Program-made: the position numbers and the translations under genes | The notes under the pieces: model-generated | What the model was told of the DNA's origin: nothing | Database searches by the model: none | What the model saw: only the letters and a program-made list of their open reading frames with translations | Assembly: GCA_009692925.1 (NCBI GenBank) | Contig: SHYG01000008.1 | Location: 1 to 49,784, forward strand | Direction of reading: 5' to 3' | DNA from: Dehalococcoidia bacterium | GTDB taxonomy: Bacteria; Chloroflexota; Dehalococcoidia; Lucifugimonadales; UBA3495 | Length of the DNA: 49,784 nt | In this document: piece after piece, positions 7,618-17,296 of the stretch | How positions within the stretch are numbered: position 1 is the stretch's first letter | How the letters are laid out: every line of letters starts with the position of its first letter

Positions 7618-8328
7618 ATGACGCCCAGGCCCATCATCTCGGAGCAGGACAAGGCCCAACTGAAGCGGGGCTTCCGCAAGGACCTGGAGGGCGAGGTCCG
7701 GCTCCGCCTGTTCACCCAAAAGCCTTCCCCCCTGACCATTCCCGGCCGCGATTGCCCTTCCTGCCCGCAGACCCAACAACTCATGGAGGAGCTGGCCGGG
7801 CTCTCGCCCAAGCTGCGGCTGGAGACCGTTGACGCCTACTCCCAGCCGGAGATTGCCCGCCAGTGCGGGGTTACCCGCATCCCGGCAGTGGTGCTCAGCG
7901 GCGATGATTCGGCGCGGGTGAAGTTCTACGGCATCCCAATGGGGTTCGAACTGGTGACCATCATCGAGGCCATCAAGACCATTTCCCGGGGAGTCAGCCC
8001 CCTGAGCATGGAGACCCGCAAGGGGTTGCGGCAAGTGAACCAGCCGGTGCATATCCAAGTATTCGTGACACCCGCTTGACCCCATTGCCCGCCGATGGGC
8101 CGGTTGGCCCATGCCATGGCCCTGGAGAGCCCCCTCATCTCTGCCGACGTGGTGGAGGTGCAGGAGTTTCCGTCCCTGGCCTCGATGTACGGCGTGCGGT
8201 CGGTGCCGCTGACCGTGATTAACGAGAGCATCCGGGCGCTGGGCGCGTTGCCGGAAGCGGATCTGTTACAGAAGGTGCTGCAAGCCGGGGTGCGACCCAC
8301 GCCGGAAGGCGATGCCGGCCAGGACTGA
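7618..8328 (+). CDS. Putative selenoprotein: two-domain thioredoxin-fold disulfide oxidoreductase (PDO-like) with in-frame TGA as Sec
   Basis: The ORF track splits this into 7618-8079 and 8095-8328, but both are in the same frame with a single TGA (8077-8079) between them. Read through, the protein is 236 residues with two thioredoxin folds. Domain 1 has a CPSC active site ([10 protein letters not shown], about residue 44) and cis-Pro RIPAVVL. Domain 2 (about 146-235) reads HIQVFVTPA-[TGA][17 protein letters not shown] with cis-Pro SVPLTVINE. In protein disulfide oxidoreductase/glutaredoxin-like proteins this position reads TPTCPYCP (from memory), so the TGA replaces the first active-site Cys, giving UxxC. 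A SECIS-like hairpin follows at 8095-8112. TGA is an ordinary stop elsewhere here (e.g. dnaJ, PP2C), so genetic-code reassignment is unlikely. The ATG at 7618 has AGGAG at 7605-7609. Likely role: thiol-disulfide exchange in the cytosol. No selA, selB, selD or tRNA-Sec is in the window. The alternative is a nonsense mutation landing on this codon by chance. Confidence 0.82.
8095..8112 (+). promoter_or_regulatory. Bacterial SECIS-like hairpin
   Basis: A perfect 7-bp stem ATGGGCC/GGCCCAT closes a GGTT tetraloop (8102-8105). The stem begins 15 nt and the loop 22 nt after the TGA at 8077-8079. As I recall the bacterial SECIS consensus, the apical loop lies about 16-37 nt after UGA and has a G among its first two bases; E. 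coli fdhF has a GGUC loop. The ATG that opens the second ORF of the track is part of this stem and has no convincing ribosome-binding site. Confidence 0.65.
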
Positions 8329-8395
8329 ACCTTTCGTCAAGCTCAGGGCGACGCCTGGCAGCAATGTTCCACAATCTTTCTCAGGAGGAGCGACC

Positions 8396-8869
8396 TTGCC
8401 CAAGGAGATTAGGGTTGAGATGGATGGCCAAGGGCTGCGGATGGCGGTGGTGGTGGCCCGCTTCAACGAGTTTATCACCCGCCAGCTGCTGACCGGGGCG
8501 CTGGAGACGCTGACCCGCGCCGGCGTGCGGGACCAGGACATTAGCGTGGCCTGGGTGCCCGGCTCCTTTGAGCTGCCGCTGGTGGCCAAGACCCTAGCCC
8601 AGACCGGCCAGTACGACGCCGTCATCTGCCTGGGGGCGGTAATCCGCGGCGAGACCAGCCACTACGACATGGTGGCGGGCCACGCCTCCAGCGGCATCGG
8701 CGCCGTGGGGCTGGAGACCGGGGTGCCCACCATCTTTGGCGTGCTGACCACGGAGAACATGGACCAGGCCATCAACCGGGCTGGCGGCAAGGTGGGCAAC
8801 ATGGGCAGCCACGCCGCCATGACGGCTATTGAAACCGCCCGGCTGGTGCAAGCCATAAAAACGAGCTGA
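8396..8869 (+). CDS. ribH: 6,7-dimethyl-8-ribityllumazine synthase (riboflavin synthase beta subunit)
   Basis: Condenses 5-amino-6-ribitylaminouracil with dihydroxybutanone phosphate, the penultimate step of riboflavin synthesis; forms icosahedral or pentameric assemblies in the cytosol. Motifs include [35 protein letters not shown] (catalytic His) and [12 protein letters not shown]. The ORF track starts at 8312, but I choose the TTG at 8396 because AGGAGG (8383-8388) precedes it and the protein (157 residues) then has family length. The longer start would overlap the upstream selenoprotein candidate by 17 bp. Flavin supply fits the many flavin-dependent luciferase-like enzymes nearby, though some of those use F420. 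Confidence 0.95.
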   Translation: MPKEIRVEMDGQGLRMAVVVARFNEFITRQLLTGALETLTRAGVRDQDISVAWVPGSFELPLVAKTLAQTGQYDAVICLGAVIRGETSHYDMVAGHASSGIGAVGLETGVPTIFGVLTTENMDQAINRAGGKVGNMGSHAAMTAIETARLVQAIKTS

Positions 8870-8950
8870 CAGCTATCAGCCGTCAGCCATCCGCTTCCCC
8901 TCCCTAGGCATGGGTGGGGGCTGAAAGCTGACCGCTGATCGCTGATAGCT
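8866..8950. repeat. AGCTATCAGC-type repeat, copy 1
   Basis: Between ribH and the downstream gene, variants of AGCTATCAGC/CGTCAGC and their complements (GCTGATAGCT, GCTGACCGCTGAT) form an inverted pair with a spacer. Related blocks occur at 38573, 39886 and 42474. Confidence 0.65.
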
Positions 8951-8966
8951 CCGAAGGAGGCTCCCC

Positions 8967-9869
8967 ATGCAGTTCGGCGTGACCATCCCCAACAACTGGG
9001 GCATCGCGGACCCTCAGCAGGTGCTGGCCCTGGGCCCCCTGGCTGAGGAGTTGGGCTACAACTCGGTGTGGGTCATGGACCACCTGTTCAACACCGGCTA
9101 CATCCGCCAGCGGCTGGAAGACAAGCCCTACTACCATCCCCTGGCCACCCTCTCCTACCTGGCCGCCACCACCAAGCGGGTTCGCCTGGGCACTTCCGTC
9201 CTGGTGCTGCCCTACCACAACCCGGTGGAGCTGGCCAAATATACGGCCACCCTGGATCACATGTCCGGCGGGCGGGTGACTTTGGGCATGGGCGTGGGCG
9301 GCATGGGCGAGGAGTTTGAGGCCCTGGGCATCCCCATGCACCGCCGGGGCGCCCTGACCAACGAGTGCATCGCCATCATGAAGGAGCTGTGGACCAGCCC
9401 CAACCCCAGCTACCACAGCAAGCGCTGGAACTTTGACAACGTGCTGTTCTCCCCCAAGTGCTTGCAGCGGCCCCACATACCCCTGTGGATTGGCGGGTCC
9501 AGTCCGGGGGCGCTGAAGCGGGCCGCGACTATGGGGGATGGCTGGCATCCCTCGGGCGTGTCGCCGGAGGAGTTTGCCATCGGGCGACAGGAGGTGCGGC
9601 GGCTGGCAGCGGCAGCGGGCCGCGACCCCGACAGCCTGGCCTGGTCGGTGCGGGTGGAGGTGGAGATTGGCGGCGGGCCCTCCAGCGCGCGGGCCTCGGG
9701 CCGCTCCCGGGTCTCCGGCGAGGATGCTGACCAACTCATGGGGGCCATTGCCGCCTACCAGAGCGCCGGGGTGGAGCACCTGGTGCTGGCGCTGAACTCC
9801 GGGGAGGTCCCGCGCATTACCGAGACCATGGAGCGCATTGCGCGAAGGGTGCTGCCGGAGTTTGGGTAG
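8967..9869 (+). CDS. LLM-class (luciferase-like) F420- or FMN-dependent oxidoreductase
   Basis: TIM-barrel oxidoreductase of the bacterial luciferase-like superfamily, 300 residues. Typical segments are FGVTIPNNWG at the N-terminus, LAEELGYNSVWVMDHL, the strand TTKRVRLGTSVLVLPYHNPVELAK, LTLGMGVGG-like VTLGMGVGGMGEEFEALG, and IPLWIGGSSPGALKRAATMGDGWHP. These are hallmarks of F420-dependent members, but cofactor and substrate cannot be fixed from sequence. It follows ribH after a repeat block; AAGGAGG precedes the ATG. Expanded sets of such genes are typical of SAR202-like Chloroflexota. A second paralogue lies at 27957. Confidence 0.88.
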   Translation: MQFGVTIPNNWGIADPQQVLALGPLAEELGYNSVWVMDHLFNTGYIRQRLEDKPYYHPLATLSYLAATTKRVRLGTSVLVLPYHNPVELAKYTATLDHMSGGRVTLGMGVGGMGEEFEALGIPMHRRGALTNECIAIMKELWTSPNPSYHSKRWNFDNVLFSPKCLQRPHIPLWIGGSSPGALKRAATMGDGWHPSGVSPEEFAIGRQEVRRLAAAAGRDPDSLAWSVRVEVEIGGGPSSARASGRSRVSGEDADQLMGAIAAYQSAGVEHLVLALNSGEVPRITETMERIARRVLPEFG

Positions 9870-9873
9870 GCAC

Positions 9874-10113
9874 TTACGCCACGTTGAGCATCTTGTTCGC
9901 GTAGTCTTTCCCGGCGGTAGGCGGCGGAAGAGGTTTCACGTCTGCCTGGTACAGGTCAATTATTTCGTCCACAAGCTGACATAGCTCCGCAAACACCGTT
10001 TGCTCATCGTCCCCGTGAGTGCCTCCATAGAATAACCCTGGGCAGCTCCCTACAAAGCACTGGTCCTCGTCAGACCATTCCACAATTTTGACGTATCGGG
10101 CACTGGCTTTCAT
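9874..10113 (-). CDS. hicB: HicB-family antitoxin-like protein
   Basis: A 79-residue protein with the HicB-type degenerate RNase H fold: YVKIVEWSDEDQCFVGSCPGL, then a short Gly/Asp segment and helix FAELCQLVDEIIDLYQADVKPLPPP. There is no obvious C-terminal DNA-binding extension. Its ATG overlaps by 3 bp the stop codon of a damaged hicA-like frame upstream, the classic hicA-hicB arrangement. G+C is visibly lower than the neighbouring metabolic genes, suggesting transfer. It converges on the upstream LLM gene with only 4 bp between them. Confidence 0.75.
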   Translation of the reverse strand: MKASARYVKIVEWSDEDQCFVGSCPGLFYGGTHGDDEQTVFAELCQLVDEIIDLYQADVKPLPPPTAGKDYANKMLNVA

Positions 10114-10268
10114 AGTTGGGACTCCTTAACGGCTGCCCTGACAGCTCGCTCCTGGTAGTGCTTGGCATCGTCACCGAGTCTGCCGGAGATGTTGACGGGC
10201 TTGGACACTCGCGGATGCACGAAGTTTCTATGGTCTCCTCTGCCTCCGCGATTCACGAGGCCCGAGAC
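10110..10268 (-). pseudogene. hicA: hicA toxin remnant
   Basis: Not in the ORF track. The minus-strand frame ending in TGA at 10112-10110 (overlapping the hicB ATG) encodes RGDHRNFVHPRVSKPVNISG, followed by RLGDDAKHYQERAVRAAV. This matches the C-terminal half of HicA mRNA interferases, including the catalytic-His region (GSHRxFxHP). Upstream, the same frame meets TAG at 10271-10269, and an alternative frame (RRQR) appears shifted by one base, so the N-terminal part is frameshifted or replaced. At most 52 codons are open. I read it as an inactivated toxin. Confidence 0.6.
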
Positions 10269-10400
10269 CTAATCCAGCGCTATGAGAAACAAGAGGGAGC
10301 ATTGGGAGTTTCTTAGTCAGACGCAACTCGCCACGCGAGATTGTTTCTTGAAGCGTTAGCTAACTTCTCCCAACTGAGTTCCGCCAAACCTCAAGAATCT

Positions 10401-10428
10401 GTAGGGGCGACGCATGCGTCGCCCCTAC
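10401..10428. repeat. GTAGGGGC palindromic repeat, copy 3
   Basis: A perfect 28-bp palindrome (arms GTAGGGGCGACGCA / TGCGTCGCCCCTAC), the same core as the copy at 4279. It lies just downstream of thiC and could serve as its terminator hairpin. The rest of 10269-10459 shows no gene. Confidence 0.85.
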
Positions 10429-10459
10429 GTTGTTCAGTCGCGACTGGCTGCCCCAGTCC

Positions 10460-12322
<1,863 letters not shown>

Positions 12323-12340
12323 CTAAAACCACAGAAACCG

Positions 12341-12426
12341 CTTCCTACGCTGGCATTACCCAGATCAGGTTCTTGGGGGTCGGCAGCGGAACTAGCTACC
12401 CTCTCAGCCGGGATCACCCCAGCTCC
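12341..12426 (-). promoter_or_regulatory. TPP riboswitch (THI element)
   Basis: On the minus strand the conserved THI-box blocks appear in order: GGGGTGATCCCGGCTGAGAGG, then a variable arm, then GAACCTGATCTGGGTAATGCC followed by AGCGTAGGAAG. It lies about 95 nt upstream of the thiC ATG and should repress thiC when thiamine pyrophosphate is abundant. Confidence 0.95.
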
Positions 12427-12521
12427 CTCTTGGTCCGATTCACTTTTCTGGTGCCAACTCTACCATCATGTGCCCCTGTGGTCAAGCGGGCTTTCCTGCA
12501 AGGTTGCCAGATTATCTGCGC

Positions 12522-13931
12522 CTATTTAGCCGCCTCCTTGTCTCCTTCCGTCTCCGGCTGGTTCAGGGCGGCCCAGGCCTGGAGCAGCCGCGCCATCTCA
12601 GCGTCGTCCACTTGGCCCTGGCCGTAGTGCGCCAGTTGGAAGCCGCTGACAATCCGACCCACCGGCTCGGCGGGCAGCACGCCTTGCAAGTCGCCCTGAT
12701 GCTCCCGGGGCGTTTGCCACTCCCGGCGGGGCCGGCCCAGGCGCTGGGCCAGCAGCAGCAGGGCATGGTACACCTCCCGCGGATCCCGGGGCACGACGCG
12801 GCGCCCTCCCTCCCCTTCCGAGGCCTTGACCAGGTTGTTCCACCAATCGCCCAGCAGGGAGGACATGTCCTGGCCGGCTCCCGTCCAGCTGAACAGCGAC
12901 TCTCGGGTCTCCTCTACATCAGATGCCGCCCGCAACAGCCGGCGGAACCGGAAGGCCCGGAACAGCACCCACCCCACCAGCAGCGACACCGCCAAAACGG
13001 CCAGCCATTTCAGCGCCGTAAGCAGCACCTCGGGCGGGCCGCCGCTCTGCGTTTCTTTTTGGAGACTTTCGTGGAACTGACGTATCTGCTCCGCGGCCAC
13101 GTCCAGACTGCTGAGGTCGCCGCCGCCAAACATGCGGGCCAGCCAGTGGCTCAGCTCCACCAGCAGGCCCACCAAGTAGCCCGACACCATCAGCACGGGC
13201 CGCAGCAGCCAGGTGCCCGCGGCGCCCACCAATCGGAGAATGGACCGCGTTACGTCGTCGAGACCGCCCAAGCCCAGGGCGCTGATGGCCACGCCCACCA
13301 GCAGCACCGCGCCGATGCTGGCGCCGATGGCCAGGAACCACTGGCCGGACATGCCCTGGCCGGCCCCGCTCTCGGACGTGAACCGGGCCAGGGCCATGCC
13401 GGCCAAACCTACCCCAAAGAAGCTGACGATGAGAAAGCCGCTGGCTATCTCAGCCCCGGTAAAGCTGTCTGCCAGGGCCGCCGCGAACACCACCGCCAGA
13501 CCCCACTGGAAGGAGCCCCGCACCGTTTCCAGCACCACCTCATCGTGGGCCAGGGAGCTGCCTCGCCACCATACCAGCAGCAGAAAGGCCAGGGTCAGAA
13601 CCAGGGCGGCCACGGCCTTGAGGTCGCCGTTCAGTATTGGACCCAGAGGTAGGAACCCCAGGCCAGTGCTCCAGCTGGCCATGAGCAGCAGGGACACCAG
13701 GCTCAACACCAGGCCCAGGGCGCCCCGCAGGTTCAGGGAGAACCGCACGGTCTGAACATACATCGACAATAGGTACGCCCACACCAGGGCCAAACCCACC
13801 ATCCAGTAGGGCAGGCGCGCCTCGGGCAGCTGCACCGCGGCGCTGACCATGGCGATGCCCAGGTAGAAGGCGGCGACCTCCATGAAGAGGACCGCGCCGG
13901 TGACGGTGCTAGTGCGCCAGAACTGGCTCAC
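12522..13931 (-). CDS. Polytopic membrane protein with C-terminal DUF4129
   Basis: A 469-residue membrane protein with many hydrophobic helices in the first two-thirds, a further membrane segment (WLAVLAVSLLVGWVLF) and a cytosolic C-terminal DUF4129-like domain (DPREVYHALLLLAQRLGRPRREWQTPREH, ending VDDAEMARLLQAW). DUF4129 usually caps transglutaminase-like membrane proteins in MoxR/DUF58 clusters. Here I see no transglutaminase Cys-His-Asp core. Its GTG start overlaps the DUF58 gene by 23 bp, so the two are coupled. Function unknown; probably a partner in the MoxR/DUF58 complex at the membrane. Confidence 0.75.
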   Translation of the reverse strand: MSQFWRTSTVTGAVLFMEVAAFYLGIAMVSAAVQLPEARLPYWMVGLALVWAYLLSMYVQTVRFSLNLRGALGLVLSLVSLLLMASWSTGLGFLPLGPILNGDLKAVAALVLTLAFLLLVWWRGSSLAHDEVVLETVRGSFQWGLAVVFAAALADSFTGAEIASGFLIVSFFGVGLAGMALARFTSESGAGQGMSGQWFLAIGASIGAVLLVGVAISALGLGGLDDVTRSILRLVGAAGTWLLRPVLMVSGYLVGLLVELSHWLARMFGGGDLSSLDVAAEQIRQFHESLQKETQSGGPPEVLLTALKWLAVLAVSLLVGWVLFRAFRFRRLLRAASDVEETRESLFSWTGAGQDMSSLLGDWWNNLVKASEGEGGRRVVPRDPREVYHALLLLAQRLGRPRREWQTPREHQGDLQGVLPAEPVGRIVSGFQLAHYGQGQVDDAEMARLLQAWAALNQPETEGDKEAAK

Positions 13932-15201
13932 GCGCCTCCTCCTCCACGGCGTCCAGCTCCCGCCCCAGGCGGTACACCGGCACTCCGGGCAGGGGCAGCT
14001 CCGGCACGCCGTCCCCCGCGTACAGCAGAATTACCCGGTAGCCGCGCGACCGGAGGTCTTGAACCTCTAGAACCAGCGCCGGCAGCACCACCGCAGTGAC
14101 CAGGGCCACCGTCGCTCCCGGCGGCAGGGAGTCTCGCTCGGCGTGCAGCACGTCGGCCAGGGTGGTCACCACGTAGGGAGCGGCCATGGCCAGCAACTCC
14201 AGCACCATCCCCAGCTGAGCGGAGGAGCCGCCGAAGGGGACGCTGAGCCACTTGCCGGAGTATACCGCCACCGCGTTGCTCACCAGGCCAAAGCTGAAAC
14301 CCCGGTCGGCGGCGTGCTTGGCCACCGAAGCCGCGGCGGTCACCGACCGCTCAAACAGGCGGCGGTTGCTGCCCTGCCAGGCGTGCTCGCTGGTGGCGGC
14401 GTTCAGGGCGATGAGCACGTTCAAGGAGACTACCGGCTCAAACACCCGCGTTTGCAGGCTGCCCCGGCGGGCGGTGGCCTTCCAGTCGATGTGTTTCATG
14501 GGGTCCGTGGGCTGGTACTCCCGCAGGCCCCGGAACCGGGAGGGGTCCTGGTAGAGGGGCCGCTGGCCCCGCGCCTCGCCCAGCGGGTGCGATGAGGGCA
14601 GAATCAACTGGCGCAGCTCCACCACCCTGGGGTAGACCAGCACCTCCACCGTCTGAGGTATCGTTATCTCCGCGGCGACGAACCCGAAGATGTCGCCGCT
14701 GCGCAGTTGCACCGGGCCGATGCGGTGGTAACCCCGGGCCTGGCACCGCATGGTGTACTTCCAGGAGATGCGCTGGTAGGGCAGCAGCGACGTGGTGATG
14801 CGGTGGCGGCGCTGCAGCTCGGTGCCGCTGCCCCGAATCGCGGCGCCGGGCAGCTCCAGCCCCACGGGAAAGGTGTCCTGGATATCCAGCCAGATCAGGG
14901 GAAGGAACTTGTCGTTGGTCAGCGAGATCGTGTACTCGATGGCGTCGCCCACAAAGGCGCGTTTGCGGGAGAGGGTGCGCTGGTGGCTGACCCCGCGGAA
15001 GGCGAAGCGGTTCCAGAAGCGAGTGGCGGCCCAGACGATGATGACCAGCGACCCCACCACCAGCAGCAGTCCCTGGCTGGTCACCAGCCCCAGGAACACC
15101 AGGATGCCGCTGACAAGGAGCCACAGGTCATTTAACACGAAGCCATCATCCGAGGGTGACCCCTTCATCGCGATGATATCGCGGTCTCGCCTTGAGAGCA
15201 T
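13909..15201 (-). CDS. DUF58 domain-containing protein
   Basis: A 430-residue protein with two N-terminal transmembrane helices (about residues 24-60, LVSGILVFLGLVTSQGLLLV and the following segment). A beta-rich region comes next, then the DUF58 signature REYQPTDPMKHIDWKATARRG within a vWA-like C-terminal domain. It sits between a MoxR ATPase and the DUF4129 membrane protein, the standard order of this widespread cluster. These systems are thought to act in metal-cofactor insertion or envelope-protein maturation, but the role here is unknown. The stop lies inside the next gene's start region. Confidence 0.87.
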   Translation of the reverse strand: MLSRRDRDIIAMKGSPSDDGFVLNDLWLLVSGILVFLGLVTSQGLLLVVGSLVIIVWAATRFWNRFAFRGVSHQRTLSRKRAFVGDAIEYTISLTNDKFLPLIWLDIQDTFPVGLELPGAAIRGSGTELQRRHRITTSLLPYQRISWKYTMRCQARGYHRIGPVQLRSGDIFGFVAAEITIPQTVEVLVYPRVVELRQLILPSSHPLGEARGQRPLYQDPSRFRGLREYQPTDPMKHIDWKATARRGSLQTRVFEPVVSLNVLIALNAATSEHAWQGSNRRLFERSVTAAASVAKHAADRGFSFGLVSNAVAVYSGKWLSVPFGGSSAQLGMVLELLAMAAPYVVTTLADVLHAERDSLPPGATVALVTAVVLPALVLEVQDLRSRGYRVILLYAGDGVPELPLPGVPVYRLGRELDAVEEEAREPVLAH

Positions 15202-15315
15202 TCTGAGTCACCCTTAAGGAACCGGGCCGAGGTCAACCCTCGTCCTGGCCAGTATAGTTGACTCCAATCGGAAAGGCTTTGAGAAGGCAGGTCAGTCACT
15301 GAAGTGGCGTCGCCG

Positions 15316-16260
15316 CTACACCGGCACCGGCACCTGGGCTAGGACCTCGTTGATGACGCTCTCCGCGGTGTGCTCCCGCAGGCGGGCCTGGGCCTTGAGC
15401 ATGACCCGGTGGGACAGGGCCAGGGGCGCCAGGGTCTTGATCTCGTCGGGGGTCACGTAGTTGCGGCCTCGCAGGGCGGCCAGGGCCTGGCTGCACCGGT
15501 ATAAGCCCATGCTGGCCCGGGGGCTGGCCCCCAGGTCCAGATCGGCGTGCCGGCGGGTGGCCTGCACCAGCTTGACCAGGTAGTTCCGCAGCACCGGCGC
15601 AAAGTAGACCTGCCGCACCAGCGACTGGTACTCCAGCACCTCTTGCGCCAGGGCCACCGGCTCCAGGGTGGACAGAGGCTCGGCGGTCTCAAACCGCTGG
15701 AGCATCTCCTCCTCCTGGGCCTCCTGGGGATAACCCAGGCGCAGGCGAAGCAGGAACCGGTCCAGCTGGGCCTCGGGCAAGGGGAAGGTGCCCTCCAGCT
15801 CAATGGGGTTCTGGGTGGCGATGACCAAGAAGGGCAACGGTAGCAGGATGGTGGATTCGTCAATGGTCAACTGGCGCTCTCCCATGGCCTCCAGCAGGGC
15901 CGACTGGGTGCGCGGAGTGGCCCGGTTAATCTCGTCGGCCAGCACTACCTGGGCGATGATAGGGCCGGGCCGGAACTGGAACTCGCCGCTCTTCTGGTTG
16001 TAGTAGTGAATGCCGGTGATGTCCGAGGGCATGAGGTCGGGGGTGAACTGGATGCGCCGGAAGGAGCAGTCCAGGGAGGCGGCCAGGGCGCGGGCCAGGG
16101 TGGTCTTGCCGATGCCCGGCACGTCCTCGATGAGGATGTGTCCGCCGCTGAGCAGCGCCGCCAGGGTGAGATCAATGACCTCTCCCTTGCCTACCAGCAC
16201 CTGCTCGATGCTGGCCTTGATGCGGGCGGCGGCGGCGGCCATCCGCTCCACCGCGGCCAA
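15316..16260 (-). CDS. MoxR-family AAA+ ATPase
   Basis: Chaperone-type AAA+ ATPase, 314 residues. Walker A is GIGKTTLA (in IEDVPGIGKTTLARAL), Walker B is VVLADEINRATPRTQSALLEAM with sensor 1 FLVIATQNPIE, followed by FPLPEAQLDRF and the MoxR lid with SPRASMGLY. It heads the DUF58/DUF4129 cluster. The start is uncertain: the track uses TTG at 16260, with GTG at 16251 and ATG at 16242 in the same frame, and family N-termini (helix leading to VLVGKGEVID) fit any of these. Confidence 0.92.
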   Translation of the reverse strand: MAAVERMAAAAARIKASIEQVLVGKGEVIDLTLAALLSGGHILIEDVPGIGKTTLARALAASLDCSFRRIQFTPDLMPSDITGIHYYNQKSGEFQFRPGPIIAQVVLADEINRATPRTQSALLEAMGERQLTIDESTILLPLPFLVIATQNPIELEGTFPLPEAQLDRFLLRLRLGYPQEAQEEEMLQRFETAEPLSTLEPVALAQEVLEYQSLVRQVYFAPVLRNYLVKLVQATRRHADLDLGASPRASMGLYRCSQALAALRGRNYVTPDEIKTLAPLALSHRVMLKAQARLREHTAESVINEVLAQVPVPV

Positions 16261-16353
16261 GTCCGGCGGAGCGACCGCCGTGCCAGGCCCGTTCCGTCCC
16301 GCGCTTCCGGCGGAGTAGTGCGGCGAAGTGGCGATGGCCGATACCCCCTTAGG

Positions 16354-17088
16354 TTAGTGCCGCGGGGCAGGACGACCCTGGCCGCGGCCACTGGCAGTTA
16401 TGTGCTCTTCCGCTTCCCGCAGGTCTTTGAAGGAGTCCACGCTGCGCCAGAAGGCCCGGGAGCGCACGGCGGACATCCTTCCGGCCCTGGCCAAACGCGG
16501 GAAGGTTTCGGTTTCATGGTCGCCGGTCTCGGGCAGCTCCGTCGCAATCTGGCGGTCAAATAGGTAGATGCCGGCGTTAATCCAGTAGGGCAGCTCCGCC
16601 TTCTCCCGGAAGCTGACCACCTCATCCTGAGGGCCGATGGCCACCAAACCGTAAGGACTCACCATGGGAACCACCATGATGGTGGCCAAGTGGTCCGCGC
16701 GGGCTACTTTTTTCCGCTGGTAGTGGCCCAACACGGTGGCGGGAGGCTCGGCGGTGATGATGTCGCCATTGAGAACCAGCACTGACTCCTCGTCTTCAGG
16801 CACCAGCGACATCCCCTGCCGAATCGCTCCGCCGCGCCCCAGGGGCGACTCCTCCACATTGTAGTGGGCGCAAATGCCGAAGCGACGGCCGTCCTGGAAA
16901 TGGTCCTGCACCGTTTGCCACAAGTACCCCACCAGAAACACCACATCGGTGACGCCGGCCTGCTTGAGCCACTCCACCTGGTGTTCCAGAATGGGCTTGC
17001 CGCCCAGAGGCACCATGGGCTTGGGCAGGGTATCTGTGAGGGGGCGCAGGCGTTCCCCTTTGCCGCCGGCCAAAACCAGAGCATACAT
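16354..17088 (-). CDS. Sugar-phosphate nucleotidyltransferase
   Basis: NTP_transferase fold enzyme, 244 residues, with the signature LAGGKGERLRPLTDTLPKPMVPLGGKPILEH, LNGDIIT (metal-binding Asp) and ESPLGRGGAIRQG. It resembles mannose-1-phosphate guanylyltransferase or glucose-1-phosphate nucleotidyltransferases without the left-handed beta-helix domain. GDP-mannose would be the donor expected for the PimA-like enzyme at 5764, but that link is only inference. It lies upstream of moxR in the same direction with a 93-bp gap. The ATG at 17088 is clear. Confidence 0.85.
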   Translation of the reverse strand: MYALVLAGGKGERLRPLTDTLPKPMVPLGGKPILEHQVEWLKQAGVTDVVFLVGYLWQTVQDHFQDGRRFGICAHYNVEESPLGRGGAIRQGMSLVPEDEESVLVLNGDIITAEPPATVLGHYQRKKVARADHLATIMVVPMVSPYGLVAIGPQDEVVSFREKAELPYWINAGIYLFDRQIATELPETGDHETETFPRLARAGRMSAVRSRAFWRSVDSFKDLREAEEHITASGRGQGRPAPRH

Positions 17089-17232
17089 TTAAGGGCTTCT
17101 CAGGCAGCGGCTGTTCATTATAAAGAGGCTCAAGTTGCCTGGAGACAGGAGCGTCCCCGGCGGTCTGAGATTGCCCTAATATACCGCCAGCGGGGGAAGC
17201 GGTCAACGGGAGCAGGTATCTCCAACCCCTGA

Positions 17233-17276
17233 TTGCCAATAGCCCCCTAGATTGTTACTATAGTCATAACTATAGT
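17233..17276 (+). promoter_or_regulatory. Promoter and twin-palindrome operator of the toxin-antitoxin pair
   Basis: TTGCCA (17233-17238) and TACTAT (17256-17261) are spaced by 17 bp. The -10 overlaps the first of two identical 8-bp palindromes ACTATAGT (17257-17264 and 17269-17276) separated by CATA, with 12 bp between centres. This arrangement is what cooperative autorepression by a Phd/VapB-type antitoxin complex would use. Confidence 0.6.
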
Positions 17277-17296
17277 CACTTAAGGAGGCGCCGCCC

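Noticed and set aside
8077-8079. TGA reassigned to Trp or Gly genome-wide
   Set aside because: Many intact genes in the window end in TGA (for example dnaJ and the PP2C gene), so TGA is a real stop here.
8095-8328. ORF 8095-8328 as an independent small thioredoxin-like gene
   Set aside because: It is in frame with the upstream ORF, lacks a Shine-Dalgarno sequence, and would start after the active-site motif, leaving a Trx fold without its first strand and without PHCP.
10116-10316. Plus-strand ORF of 66 residues
   Set aside because: It is antisense to the hicA remnant and has no recognisable content.
12468-13652. Large plus-strand ORF of 394 residues
   Set aside because: Antisense to the DUF4129 membrane protein; Gln/His-rich translation typical of a shadow frame in high-GC DNA.
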